The notes below the pieces were generated by a model. The model ran no database searches. It was not told where the DNA came from and saw only the letters and a program-made list of their open reading frames with translations. Of a stretch of 64,000 nucleotides of DNA, positions 1 through 8,793 are shown piece after piece (within the stretch, counting starts at the first letter, position 1; every line of letters starts with the position of its first letter). Where the stretch lies: positions 558,001 through 622,000 of the forward strand of contig JADIZV010000004.1 of the NCBI GenBank assembly GCA_016704565.1, written 5' to 3'. This DNA is from Candidatus Phosphoribacter baldrii (GTDB lineage: Bacteria > Actinomycetota > Actinomycetes > Actinomycetales > Dermatophilaceae). Both the position numbers and the translations under genes were made by a program.

Positions 1-32
1 ACAGTTACGCGCGTGGCTGGCGTGGCGCGAGG

Positions 33-68
33 GGTATGCCGCTCGCTCACCCGACCGGGCGGCATACC
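33..68. terminator. Hairpin from an inverted pair of the octamer
   Basis: GGTATGCCGC at 33-42 and GCGGCATACC at 59-68 form a perfect 10-bp stem with a 16-nt loop. There is no T-tract, as is common in high-GC actinobacteria. It lies before the first gene of the window, so it probably ends a gene to the left. Bases 69-120 hold nothing else I recognise. Confidence 0.5.
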
Positions 69-120
69 GGCCCGGGCGGGTTGGGGAAACCGCGTTGCGC
101 GGCTCTCTGCCGCCCTCAGT

Positions 121-138
121 TATCTTGACATCAAGATA
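121..138. promoter_or_regulatory. 18-bp palindrome, probable operator of the MFS gene
   Basis: TATCTTGA and TCAAGATA are perfect 8-bp arms around a CA spacer. The site lies 18 bp before the start codon at 157 and contains TTGACA, so a bound repressor would block transcription. A MarR-type or similar winged-helix regulator fits the arm length and the efflux-type target, but this is inference and no regulator gene is visible in the window. A GGAGAGG ribosome-binding site follows at about 143-149. Confidence 0.5.
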
Positions 139-156
139 CTTCGGAGAGGGGACGCG

Positions 157-1411
157 ATGAGCGGCCAGGACGGCGAGCAGGCGCTGACCCGGCGCGGCAT
201 CCCCCTCGACCCACAGTTGCGGGTTCTGGCCATCGGAGCCTTCGCCACCCGCTTCGGAAGCGGGGCGGTGATGACCACCTCCGCCATCTACTTCACCCGC
301 CACCAGGGCTTCACGCCCGCCGAGGTGGCATTCGCGGTCTCGGTCGCCGCGGCGGCCGCCCTGCTCTGGCCGCCTGCCGGCCGGTCACCTCGGCGACACC
401 CAGGGCCCGCGGGAGGTCCTGGTCTGGCTGATGATCGCCCAGGCCTTCGCTACGCCCCTACCGGTCCTGGCCAGCTCGCCCTGGTCGCTCGCGGTCCTGC
501 TCGGTGCCGAGGCGGCCCTCGCGTCGTCGGTCAACGCGGTCCGCAACGGTGTCATCGCCCAGGTGGGCATCGGCGGACAGGGTGTGCGATTCAAGGCCTA
601 CCTGCGCGCGGTGACCAACAGCGCGATCGCGCTCGGCTCGGTCGTCGGCGGGATCGCGCTGGCGCTGGACACGCGGGCGGCATACGTGACCGCCTTCGTC
701 CTGGCGGGCGTGTTGACGGCCTTCGCCGCCTGGAACGGCACCCGGTTGGCCCACCTGCCGGCGTATCGACGTGCGGCGGGCGAGCCGCGCCTCGGGGTCC
801 TGCGGGACCTGCCGTTCGTCGCCGTCGTCGTCAGCACGTCGCTGTTCTCACTGCACTTCGTCGCCGCGGAGCTGGGGCTGGCCCTGTTCATCTCGCAGAG
901 CACGCTGGCGCCGCAGGTCATGGTTGCGGTGCTGATGCTCGTCAACACGGTGGCGGTGGCGGCCTTCCAGGTGCGGATGTCGCGGGGCGCGGAGTCGGTC
1001 ACCACGGGTGGGCGGGCGATGATCCGTGGTGGCGTGCTCATCGCCGTCGGGTTCACGGTCATGGGCCTCGCCGAGGGGAGTCCCGCGACGGTGGCCGTAG
1101 CCGTCCTGCTCGCCGGAGCCTGCGTCCACGTCGTCGGCGAGATGATCGGGTCAGGCGGGCAATGGGCCCTGCAGATGGGGCTCGCGCCGCACGAACGCCA
1201 GGGCCAGTACCAGGGCTTCACCAGCCTCGGCTTCGCCCTGATGAACGTCATCGGACCCCCGCTTGTCACCCTGCTGTGCGTCCACGGCGGGCGAACGGGG
1301 TGGATCGCCATGGGCGCGATCGTGCTCGCCTCGGGGATCGCCGCGCAGGTGCTCGGACGATGGGCGTTGGCCAACCGGACGGCATACGGAGTGACGACGC
1401 ACTCCGGCTGA
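157..1411 (+). pseudogene. MFS transporter, interrupted by a frameshift
   Basis: Two pieces of one major facilitator protein lie in different frames. The first 70 or so residues from ATG 157 (start MSGQDGEQ, first membrane helix, loop with ATRFGSG) read in frame 1. From about 362 the rest continues in frame 2, through AGHLGDTQGP (the loop typical between helices 2 and 3 of MFS proteins) to the stop at 1409-1411. The total of 1255 bp is one base over a multiple of three, so a single inserted base near 360-380 explains it; about 417 residues would be restored. It could be a real inactivating mutation or a sequencing error in a GC-rich stretch. Downstream helices look intact and no other stops occur, which fits a recent event or an error. 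Substrate is unknown; the palindrome upstream suggests inducible efflux. Confidence 0.75.
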
Positions 1412-1482
1412 GCGGGTGGTCACCTGGGTGCGGCCGGTATGCCGCCCGCCCACCTCCCAGCCTCAGCCGCCGGACCCAGTCC

Positions 1483-2595
<1,113 letters not shown>

Positions 2596-2815
2596 GAGGG
2601 TCAAGCCTACGCGAGTGCCCCCGTATGCCGCTCCGCCCGCACCCGCCCGCCGCCCGGCGTCCGCCGGGTCGCCGCTGGGAGGGGAGCAGGCGGCATACCT
2701 GCGCACACGGCATACCAATGGTCTGGTGACATGTCCCGGTGTGAGCGTGGGCGGTCGGTTCGACGGCGACCAACGGTATGCGGTGTGCGGGGCGGGGCCG
2801 GGTTACGGTGACCCC

Positions 2816-3850
2816 ATGACCCCCCGAGCGTCGCGCGCCACCGATCTGGCCCAGCGGCTGCTCGATGCCCAGGTGGCCTACCACCTGAGCCTGCTGACCG
2901 ACGACGCGCTCGAAGCGACGGTGAGCCAGGCGGCTGAGGCGCTGCTGGATGCCGCGTCGGAGCACCGCCTCATCGATCTCGTTGACCGCGAGACGGTGAC
3001 GGGGTTTGTCGCCTATCTCCTGCAGACCGTCCCCGGCAGCGCGGCCGCCGTGAGCGTGGTCCAGATCGGCACCGACCTCGTCGTCGACGGCCCGCCTGAG
3101 CCTTTCCCGCTCGCGGCTGCGGTGGACCGCGCCCAGGTGGACGCCCTGGTCACGCAGGCACTGGCCCTCACTCCGGCGATCGAACGGGTGCTCGACAGGT
3201 TTGCGGAGAGCCCGCTGGTCGGGGTTGTCGCCTCCCGGTTCATGGGGCGGATCGTCGCCGAAGTCGTCCAGGCCAACCAGGCGGTCGCCTCGCGCGTGCC
3301 GGGCCTGGGCCCGCTCGTGTCGTTCGGGACGAGCACCGCGTCACGGCTCAAGGGCGCGGCGGACAAGCAGTTCGAGGCGATCATCGGCGACACGGTCGGC
3401 AAGGGCGGCACGTATGCCGTGCGCCGCCTCAACCGGATCCTCGTCGACACCCTGCGCGACCCGACGACCCGCGAGGCGGCGCTGCAGGTGTGGGACCACC
3501 TGGCCGTCGAACCCGTCGCGGGTTTTGGCGCCCTCGCCTCGCGAGACGAGATCGCGGCCTTGGTCTCGGCCGGCCACGAACTCGTGGCCACCGCCACCGG
3601 AACTCCGTATGCCGCCCGCCTGGCCGAGGCGCTCGTCGACGGGTTCTTCGAGTGGTTCGGCGGCTACACGCTTGTCGAACTGCTCGACGCCCTCGACCTG
3701 TGCTCGGCGGATGTCGTCGATCACCTGGCCCTACTCACGCCCCGCCTTGTAGCCGCGCTACGTGACAGCGGCGACCTCGAACGTCTGCTCCGCGCCCACC
3801 TCGAACCCTTCTTCACCTCCCCCGATGTCGTCGAACTCCTCGGCCGATGA
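2816..3850 (+). CDS. Conserved actinobacterial protein of unknown function
   Basis: A 344-residue, mostly helical, Ala/Val/Leu-rich protein starting at ATG 2816. The longer open frame upstream is antisense to prfB and is left out. Soluble-looking amphipathic helices predominate; there is no signal peptide, clear membrane segment or catalytic motif I can name. A glycine-containing central stretch (VPGLGPLVSFG) precedes a charged helical half. It stands alone, divergent from prfB with a 220-bp spacer that holds three copies of the dispersed octamer (2623, 2691, 2708), and is convergent with the Tad operon. The proximity to prfB recurs in related genomes as far as I recall, but that gives no function. 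Confidence 0.75.
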   Translation: MTPRASRATDLAQRLLDAQVAYHLSLLTDDALEATVSQAAEALLDAASEHRLIDLVDRETVTGFVAYLLQTVPGSAAAVSVVQIGTDLVVDGPPEPFPLAAAVDRAQVDALVTQALALTPAIERVLDRFAESPLVGVVASRFMGRIVAEVVQANQAVASRVPGLGPLVSFGTSTASRLKGAADKQFEAIIGDTVGKGGTYAVRRLNRILVDTLRDPTTREAALQVWDHLAVEPVAGFGALASRDEIAALVSAGHELVATATGTPYAARLAEALVDGFFEWFGGYTLVELLDALDLCSADVVDHLALLTPRLVAALRDSGDLERLLRAHLEPFFTSPDVVELLGR

Positions 3851-3923
3851 CAGCGGTGTGAGCGCTCGGCTCAGGACGGGGCGGCGACCACGGACCGGCG
3901 ACGACGGGTTCTACCGGCCCGGG

Positions 3924-4388
3924 TCACGGGACCGGCAACAGGGGCGCCTTCGCTCGGCCCTCGACCCGGACCGAGACCGTCTTCCCCAACGCAGCCATCA
4001 ACCCACCGGTCAGTGGCAGCTCAATCGTCGCGTCGATAACGACGACAGCGGAAACACCGTCGGCAGACCCGGTGCCTGGCGCAAGACTCCAGGCGCTCAC
4101 GCCCTGCGGTTTCTCACGGCCCGCAAAGTATGCCGCCGCCGCGTCGCTCACGGTGGCCGTGCTCACCACGACCGAGTCAGTCACGCCCTTGCGGTATGCC
4201 GCCTCCTCGTCGAGTGCGTCCGCCGCATCGAGCGCGGCGGCGTCGACGGCGTCCACGAGGCGGATTCGTGCCAACTGGGCTGCCGTGACGTCCACTCCAC
4301 CGGCGATCAGCACCATGGCCAGCACGACAAACCCGAGGATCAGAACCGACAGTTGCCCATGGTCTCTCCGATGCCGCAACGCTCTCAT
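3924..4388 (-). CDS. TadE/TadG-like pilus protein (last gene of Tad operon)
   Basis: 154 residues. A short basic N-terminus (MRALRHRRDHG) precedes one hydrophobic segment (LSVLILGFVVLAMVLIAGG) and then an extracytoplasmic domain rich in Ala, Asp and Val, the layout of actinobacterial Flp pilus-assembly TadE/G-like proteins such as the Rv3655c type. The ATG overlaps the TGA of the preceding gene (ATGA at 4385-4388), which supports this start over the longer open frame to 4535. It probably serves as a minor pseudopilin or assembly factor at the membrane. It is the last gene of a tightly coupled leftward operon. Confidence 0.8.
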   Translation of the reverse strand: MRALRHRRDHGQLSVLILGFVVLAMVLIAGGVDVTAAQLARIRLVDAVDAAALDAADALDEEAAYRKGVTDSVVVSTATVSDAAAAYFAGREKPQGVSAWSLAPGTGSADGVSAVVVIDATIELPLTGGLMAALGKTVSVRVEGRAKAPLLPVP

Positions 4389-4873
4389 CGCCCACCGAAC
4401 CTGTCGACCGTGGCCACATGCGTCACCGATACGGGGATAGTCGTCGGGACGACCTCGCCGACGAAGGCCGGCACAAATGGCAACCGGACCTGGATGGTCG
4501 ACGTCGCCGTGACCCGCGCATCCGGTCGCAGGCACGGGGAACCATCACAGACGATCACCACCGATGCATCCTGGTCGGTGAACCCGAAGTCCATGAAGGC
4601 CACCTGAGCGGCCGCTCGGGCGCGCGGCATACCCTGCACCTCGGTGGCGGCGGTCGTGAAGGCGCGGCCCGCTTCCCTGGCAGCAGCGGTGGCCGAGTAT
4701 GCCGCTGCCTGCACCTGTGCGAGGGTCATGATGAGGTAGACCAACGGCACGAGCAGAAGCGTGCCGAGGAACACGAATTCGACGATGGCACGACCACTCT
4801 CAGTCCCCTGAAGCTGCCGCCGGAGATGCAACCCAAGCCACCGGAGATCCGTGAGATGTCGGTCCCTGATCAT
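4385..4873 (-). CDS. TadE-like pilus assembly protein
   Basis: 162 residues. The motif GRAIVEFVFLGTLLLVPLVYL (about residues 27-47) is the classic TadE signature: small residue, E five positions on, then a membrane helix. The rest is extracytoplasmic and has a CDGSPC pair (two Cys, five apart) that may form a disulfide. The start at 4873 overlaps the previous stop by ATGA. TadE-like proteins are pseudopilins or membrane anchors of Tad pili and are processed by the prepilin peptidase in characterised systems. Confidence 0.88.
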   Translation of the reverse strand: MIRDRHLTDLRWLGLHLRRQLQGTESGRAIVEFVFLGTLLLVPLVYLIMTLAQVQAAAYSATAAAREAGRAFTTAATEVQGMPRARAAAQVAFMDFGFTDQDASVVIVCDGSPCLRPDARVTATSTIQVRLPFVPAFVGEVVPTTIPVSVTHVATVDRFGGR

Positions 4874-5283
4874 GGGTCACTCACCTGACGCTCGTCAAAG
4901 GCCCGGCCGGTCACGGTCATCGAACCGGTCGGCCCGAGCAAACCGATCACGGGGATCGGCGCGACGACGGTCACCTCGACCACCTGGACACCAGCGTCGG
5001 TGACCACCCGCTGGGTCGAGATGTCCTGCCCGTAGGACGGCGCCAAGGTTTCTGCCAGCAGGGCCCGCGTTCGCGCCGTGGCGTCGGTCAGCGGCACATC
5101 GGCTCGGGCGCCCAACCGAGCCCCCTCGGCAGCACACGAGATGACGGTGTTGCGCACATGCAGGGCGAGCCCGAGTTGGATCACGCCCATACCGAGCAGC
5201 AACAGGAGCGTCGACACCATGACGAACTCGGCGACCGCAGAGCCACGTTCACGTCGGCAGGCCGCCAACGCGGGCGGGTGCAT
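4870..5283 (-). CDS. TadE-like pilus assembly protein (second copy)
   Basis: 137 residues. The segment RGSAVAEFVMVSTLLLL near residues 13-29 is a TadE-type processing and membrane motif with the conserved glutamate. A Val- and Thr-rich outer domain follows. It is translationally coupled by ATGA overlap to the next gene and starts only 3 bp after the small pilin-like gene, so stoichiometric production with the pilus machinery is likely. It is paralogous to the 4385-4873 gene in layout, though the two outer domains differ. Confidence 0.88.
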   Translation of the reverse strand: MHPPALAACRRERGSAVAEFVMVSTLLLLLGMGVIQLGLALHVRNTVISCAAEGARLGARADVPLTDATARTRALLAETLAPSYGQDISTQRVVTDAGVQVVEVTVVAPIPVIGLLGPTGSMTVTGRAFDERQVSDP

Positions 5284-5286
5284 GCG

Positions 5287-5508
5287 CTACTTCCTGCCGG
5301 TGACACTCGCCAGCGAGTTCGTGAACATCTCAGTGAGCGCGGGACCCGCGATGATCCACAACGCCGACACCAGACCCGCCGTCATCACCGTGATGAGGAC
5401 CCACCCGGGCACATCACCCCGATCACGTCGACGATGACGCACGTTGCTGAGCACCCGCGTCCCGATCGTGCCGAGGACCCGGTGGTATGCCGTGTGAAGA
5501 GTTGTCAT
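5287..5508 (-). CDS. Small pilin-like membrane protein of the Tad operon
   Basis: 73 residues. A basic N-terminus (NVRHRRRDRG) is followed by DVPGWVLITVMTAG and one long hydrophobic helix, the size, position and topology of an Flp-type pilin between tadC and tadE. The Gly before Asp could be the prepilin peptidase site, but the usual glutamate at position +5 is missing (Trp is there). It may therefore be a divergent major pilin or an accessory subunit. A 94-bp gap separates it from tadC, the longest gap within the operon, so it may have its own expression level. Confidence 0.72.
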   Translation of the reverse strand: MTTLHTAYHRVLGTIGTRVLSNVRHRRRDRGDVPGWVLITVMTAGLVSALWIIAGPALTEMFTNSLASVTGRK

Positions 5509-5602
5509 GGTGTGCCCCTGAGCGGTCGCGATGGTGCGATGGATGGATGGACACCGCCGGAATTGGCGGGGATCTGGGGTGGCTGCGGCGGCATACGGCG
5601 AC

Positions 5603-6544
5603 TCACATCGACAGCCGGAGGAACGCGAAGCCCGGGAATACGGCGAAGAGCACCGTCACGGGCAGGACGAGGAACACGACCGGGATCATCATGGCGATCT
5701 CCTTGCGGCCTCCCGCCTCCATGACGGCTCGGCGCCCAGCCTCACGAACGTCTTGGGCTTGGGCGCGCAGGACCTCGGCCAGTGGTGTTCCTCGCTCGAC
5801 CGCAACCACCATGCCGTCGACGAACCGGGTGAGGCTGACCAGGCCAGTCCGATCCGCCAGGCCCTGCAGAGCGGTCGGCAGATTGGCACCGGCCCGAGCA
5901 TCAGCGAGGCACCTGCCGAGTTCGACCGATAGCTCGCCATGCGAGAGGCGACAGACCCGGTCCAAGGCTCCGGTGGCCCCCTCCCCTGCGCTGACGGCGA
6001 GCGCGAGCAACTCAGCCACCGTCGGGAATTCGGCAAGCATCAACTGCTCCCGAGCGCTCGCTTGACGCGTCAACCATTGGTCTCTGGCGATCACCCCGAG
6101 CAGAACACTGGCCACCACGAGCATGACGACGGGGAGCACCGCAGCACCGCGCACGACGAGGGCGAAGATTGCGAGCGCTGTGCCGACGGCTCCGCCAAGG
6201 GCACCCCATACGACCTGCTCGCCTCGGAAGCCTTCGACGTCAGGCGCAAGACCGGCGCGTTGGAGGCGCCGTCGGACTGACGCGGATCCGCCCATGATTC
6301 GGTCGACCCAGCGCGCTAGGTCCCCGATCAGGGGCGCTGCGACCTCGGCTGCACGCGAGCGACTGCGCGGCATACTGGCGAGCAGTCGTGACGGAGCAAC
6401 CGCATCGCGCAGGTATGGGGCCAGTCGAGCGTCCAACCCGGGGCGCCGTTGGGCCGGCAGCCCGAGAAAAACGAGCACCCACCCAAGCCCGAACCCGGCC
6501 CCGACGACACCACCCATCGCTGACCACGACCCGACCCCGTTCAT
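5603..6544 (-). CDS. tadC: Type II secretion F-domain protein, TadC-like
   Basis: 313 residues with an N-terminal helix, a cytoplasmic region, a pair of central helices, the T2SSF domain (LAEFPTVAELLALAVSAGEG at about residues 168-187) and a C-terminal helix. TadC and TadB form the inner-membrane platform on which the TadA ATPase acts. The start ATG overlaps the tadB stop by 4 bp. Its end lies within a copy of the dispersed-octamer region (5589). Confidence 0.9.
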   Translation of the reverse strand: MNGVGSWSAMGGVVGAGFGLGWVLVFLGLPAQRRPGLDARLAPYLRDAVAPSRLLASMPRSRSRAAEVAAPLIGDLARWVDRIMGGSASVRRRLQRAGLAPDVEGFRGEQVVWGALGGAVGTALAIFALVVRGAAVLPVVMLVVASVLLGVIARDQWLTRQASAREQLMLAEFPTVAELLALAVSAGEGATGALDRVCRLSHGELSVELGRCLADARAGANLPTALQGLADRTGLVSLTRFVDGMVVAVERGTPLAEVLRAQAQDVREAGRRAVMEAGGRKEIAMMIPVVFLVLPVTVLFAVFPGFAFLRLSM

Positions 6545-7410
6545 CGCAGCACCCGCTCGTCTTCGGGCAACCGTCCGATGCGCACCATGAGTCGATAGGC
6601 GACGACGGTGACGGCCGCTCCCACGGCCAGCACGGCCGTTCCCGCCGCTCCGCTATAGGCACTCAACGACCCCGGCTGGATCGACATCATCGCCAGGACG
6701 ACCCACGGGGCCGCCGCAGCAAGCCGAGCTGCGTTAACTGTCCAGCCTTGCCGGGTCTCCATCTCGGCGCGGGTACGAGCGTCTTCGCGCAGGAAGGTCG
6801 ACAACGTGCGCAAAACCCGGCCAAGGTCGGAACCGCCGACCTCGCGAGCGATCCGCAACGACTCGACGAGACGATCAGCCACTGGGTCGGCAAGACGGTC
6901 CTTGAGCCGGGTGAGGCAGTCGTGGAACCGTCCGGTCGTGCGATAGTCCTCGGCGAAGGCGGCAAAGGCGGGCCGCAACTCCTCCGGGCCCCGGATGGCA
7001 AGTTGGCTCAGGGCTTCTGGCAAAGCCAACCCGGCTCGCACTGCTGAGGCGATGTTGTCGACGGCGTCGGGCCACAGCTCCCTCAGTTGAGTCCGCCGCT
7101 TGCGTGCACGCATGGCGACGAGCGCTAGCGGCCCATAACCGCCCATGGCGGCGAAACAGACAGCGATCGGGATCACGTGGGTCATCGAGTAACCGCCGAG
7201 GAAGACGACGACGAACACGATCACGCAGGCGGTAAACAGTTGGCCGGGCGACACCGTCTCGAAGCCAGCCTGGACAAGCTGGTCCCGCACCCGATCTGCA
7301 ACGCTGGTGCGCCCCGCCTTGGGCGTCGGCGCGCTGCGGGGCCAGAACGACCAGTAGATGCAGAACACCCCAGCACCCAGCACCAAGCCAATGAAGATCG
7401 ACGACATCAC
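6541..7410 (-). CDS. tadB: Type II secretion F-domain protein, TadB-like
   Basis: 289 residues. Two N-terminal membrane segments, the T2SSF domain (LWPDAVDNIASAVRAGLALP near residue 113) and paired C-terminal helices are visible. GTG at 7410 overlaps the tadA stop (GTGA); the next codon is ATG, so the true start is one of these two. It is the partner of TadC in the pilus platform. Together with tadC it has no octamer between 6376 and 8759, an unusually long gap. Confidence 0.9.
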   Translation of the reverse strand: MMSSIFIGLVLGAGVFCIYWSFWPRSAPTPKAGRTSVADRVRDQLVQAGFETVSPGQLFTACVIVFVVVFLGGYSMTHVIPIAVCFAAMGGYGPLALVAMRARKRRTQLRELWPDAVDNIASAVRAGLALPEALSQLAIRGPEELRPAFAAFAEDYRTTGRFHDCLTRLKDRLADPVADRLVESLRIAREVGGSDLGRVLRTLSTFLREDARTRAEMETRQGWTVNAARLAAAAPWVVLAMMSIQPGSLSAYSGAAGTAVLAVGAAVTVVAYRLMVRIGRLPEDERVLR

Positions 7411-8636
7411 GCCTCCTGCGCCAAGAGCGAGGTGACTCGGAAGCCCGCCCGCTCGAAGCGATCAACATGCGGCGGGAAACCGTCTGCCCGCCGGAGCACC
7501 CCGCCCTTGGTCGTGAAGAGGTCGGCCACCTCGACGACATCGCCCTCCACACGCCCCGGCACCGCGACGATCTCCCGCACCCGGCGCGTCCCGTCGGCTT
7601 CCATGGCGATATGAACGACTAGGTCGACCGAACTGGCCACAGTGGGGACCACGAATCGAGGGCTGACGTTCTCGCCCGCCAACAGCGGCAAGGTGCACAT
7701 CTTGGTGATCGCCTCACGCGCCGAGTTGGCATGCAGGGTGCACATGCCGGGCAGCCCGGAGTTCAGGGCGATCAATAGGTCGAGGCTCTCAGCTTGACGC
7801 ACCTCGCCGACGATGATCCTCGAAGGCCGCATCCGCAGGGCCTCGGTCACCAAGCGGCGCAATGGAACGGCACCGGTGCCCTCCAGACTCGGTTGCCGAC
7901 ACTGCATCCCGGCGACGTCCCGCAAGGGGATCTTGAGCTCGAAGACCTCCTCACAGGTGACGACCCGCTCGCGCGGCGGGATGGCGGCAGCCAGACACCC
8001 TAAAAGGGTGGTCTTCCCCGCTTGCGTCCCCCCAGCGACCAAGATGTTCAACCCAGAGACAACCGCGGCGTCCAAGAACGTCGCCGCCGCTGGCGTCAAG
8101 GTGCCCAGCCGGACCAGGTCATCGAGGCGGTCGGCCCGAACGACGAACTTGCGGATGTTGACATGCCAGTGGTCCCGAGTGATGTCAGGGATGACGACGT
8201 GGAGTCGACTGCCGTCGGGCAATGTGGCATCAACAAACGGGGAACTGAGATCGACCCTGCGCCCAGAGGACCGCAACATGCGCTCGACGAGGTCACGCAC
8301 TTCGTCCGACGTCAGGATGGTCGTGGTCAGCTCGGCTTGTCCGCCGCGCGCAATGAACACGCGGTCCGGACTGTTGACCCAGATCTCCTCGACTTTCGGA
8401 TCGTCGAAGTAGCGCTGGAGCGGTCCATATCCCGCCACTGTGTCCAGGATCGCCTTCGCGGCATTGTCCAGGTCACCCAACGCGGGCATCCCCGTCCGCA
8501 TCGAGCGCTCGTCATAGTCGTTGACGGCCTCCCGCACGAGCCGGTCAATCTCCACGGGGTGCCGGGCCGGATCGAGCCCGGAACGGCGGATGAGTTCTCG
8601 CACCTCACCCTCGACCTGACGCACGGCGTCGGCCAT
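7407..8636 (-). CDS. tadA: Tad pilus secretion ATPase (CpaF/TadA)
   Basis: 409 residues from ATG 8636, chosen because GGAGG lies just upstream and family members start with a short helical region (MADAVRQVEG); the open frame runs on to 8756. The Walker A motif GGTQAGKTT is near residues 200-208, the Walker B-like stretch RIIVGEV near 270, and the His motif TLHANS near 300, all as in VirB11/CpaF ATPases. It powers pilus assembly (and possibly retraction) at the cytoplasmic face. It is first in the operon. No TadZ/CpaE-type gene precedes it, unlike many actinobacterial Tad loci. Confidence 0.95.
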   Translation of the reverse strand: MADAVRQVEGEVRELIRRSGLDPARHPVEIDRLVREAVNDYDERSMRTGMPALGDLDNAAKAILDTVAGYGPLQRYFDDPKVEEIWVNSPDRVFIARGGQAELTTTILTSDEVRDLVERMLRSSGRRVDLSSPFVDATLPDGSRLHVVIPDITRDHWHVNIRKFVVRADRLDDLVRLGTLTPAAATFLDAAVVSGLNILVAGGTQAGKTTLLGCLAAAIPPRERVVTCEEVFELKIPLRDVAGMQCRQPSLEGTGAVPLRRLVTEALRMRPSRIIVGEVRQAESLDLLIALNSGLPGMCTLHANSAREAITKMCTLPLLAGENVSPRFVVPTVASSVDLVVHIAMEADGTRRVREIVAVPGRVEGDVVEVADLFTTKGGVLRRADGFPPHVDRFERAGFRVTSLLAQEA

Positions 8637-8713
8637 TTCCCCTCCGTTCCCCGAGAACCTTCGCCCCAAAGATAGCGATTTGGCACTATCGCGCATATCG
8701 CCCCGCTGGGTCC

Positions 8714-8722
8714 TGTGGATAA
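8714..8722 (-). other. Single DnaA-box consensus
   Basis: The minus strand reads TTATCCACA, the exact DnaA-box consensus, in the 157-bp spacer between tadA and the divergent FHA-FtsK gene. It is a lone site, so it is not an origin. It could bind DnaA and affect either promoter, or be chance. Confidence 0.35.
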
Positions 8723-8793
8723 CTCCAGCCGCCGTTCGGCGCAGTCCGCTACACATCCGGTATGCCGTGCACTCACCTCAAGGGGGATCTTTC

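Noticed and set aside
8637..8793. A replication origin suggested by the DnaA box
   Set aside because: Only one box, with no cluster, AT-rich unwinding region or dnaA/dnaN genes nearby.
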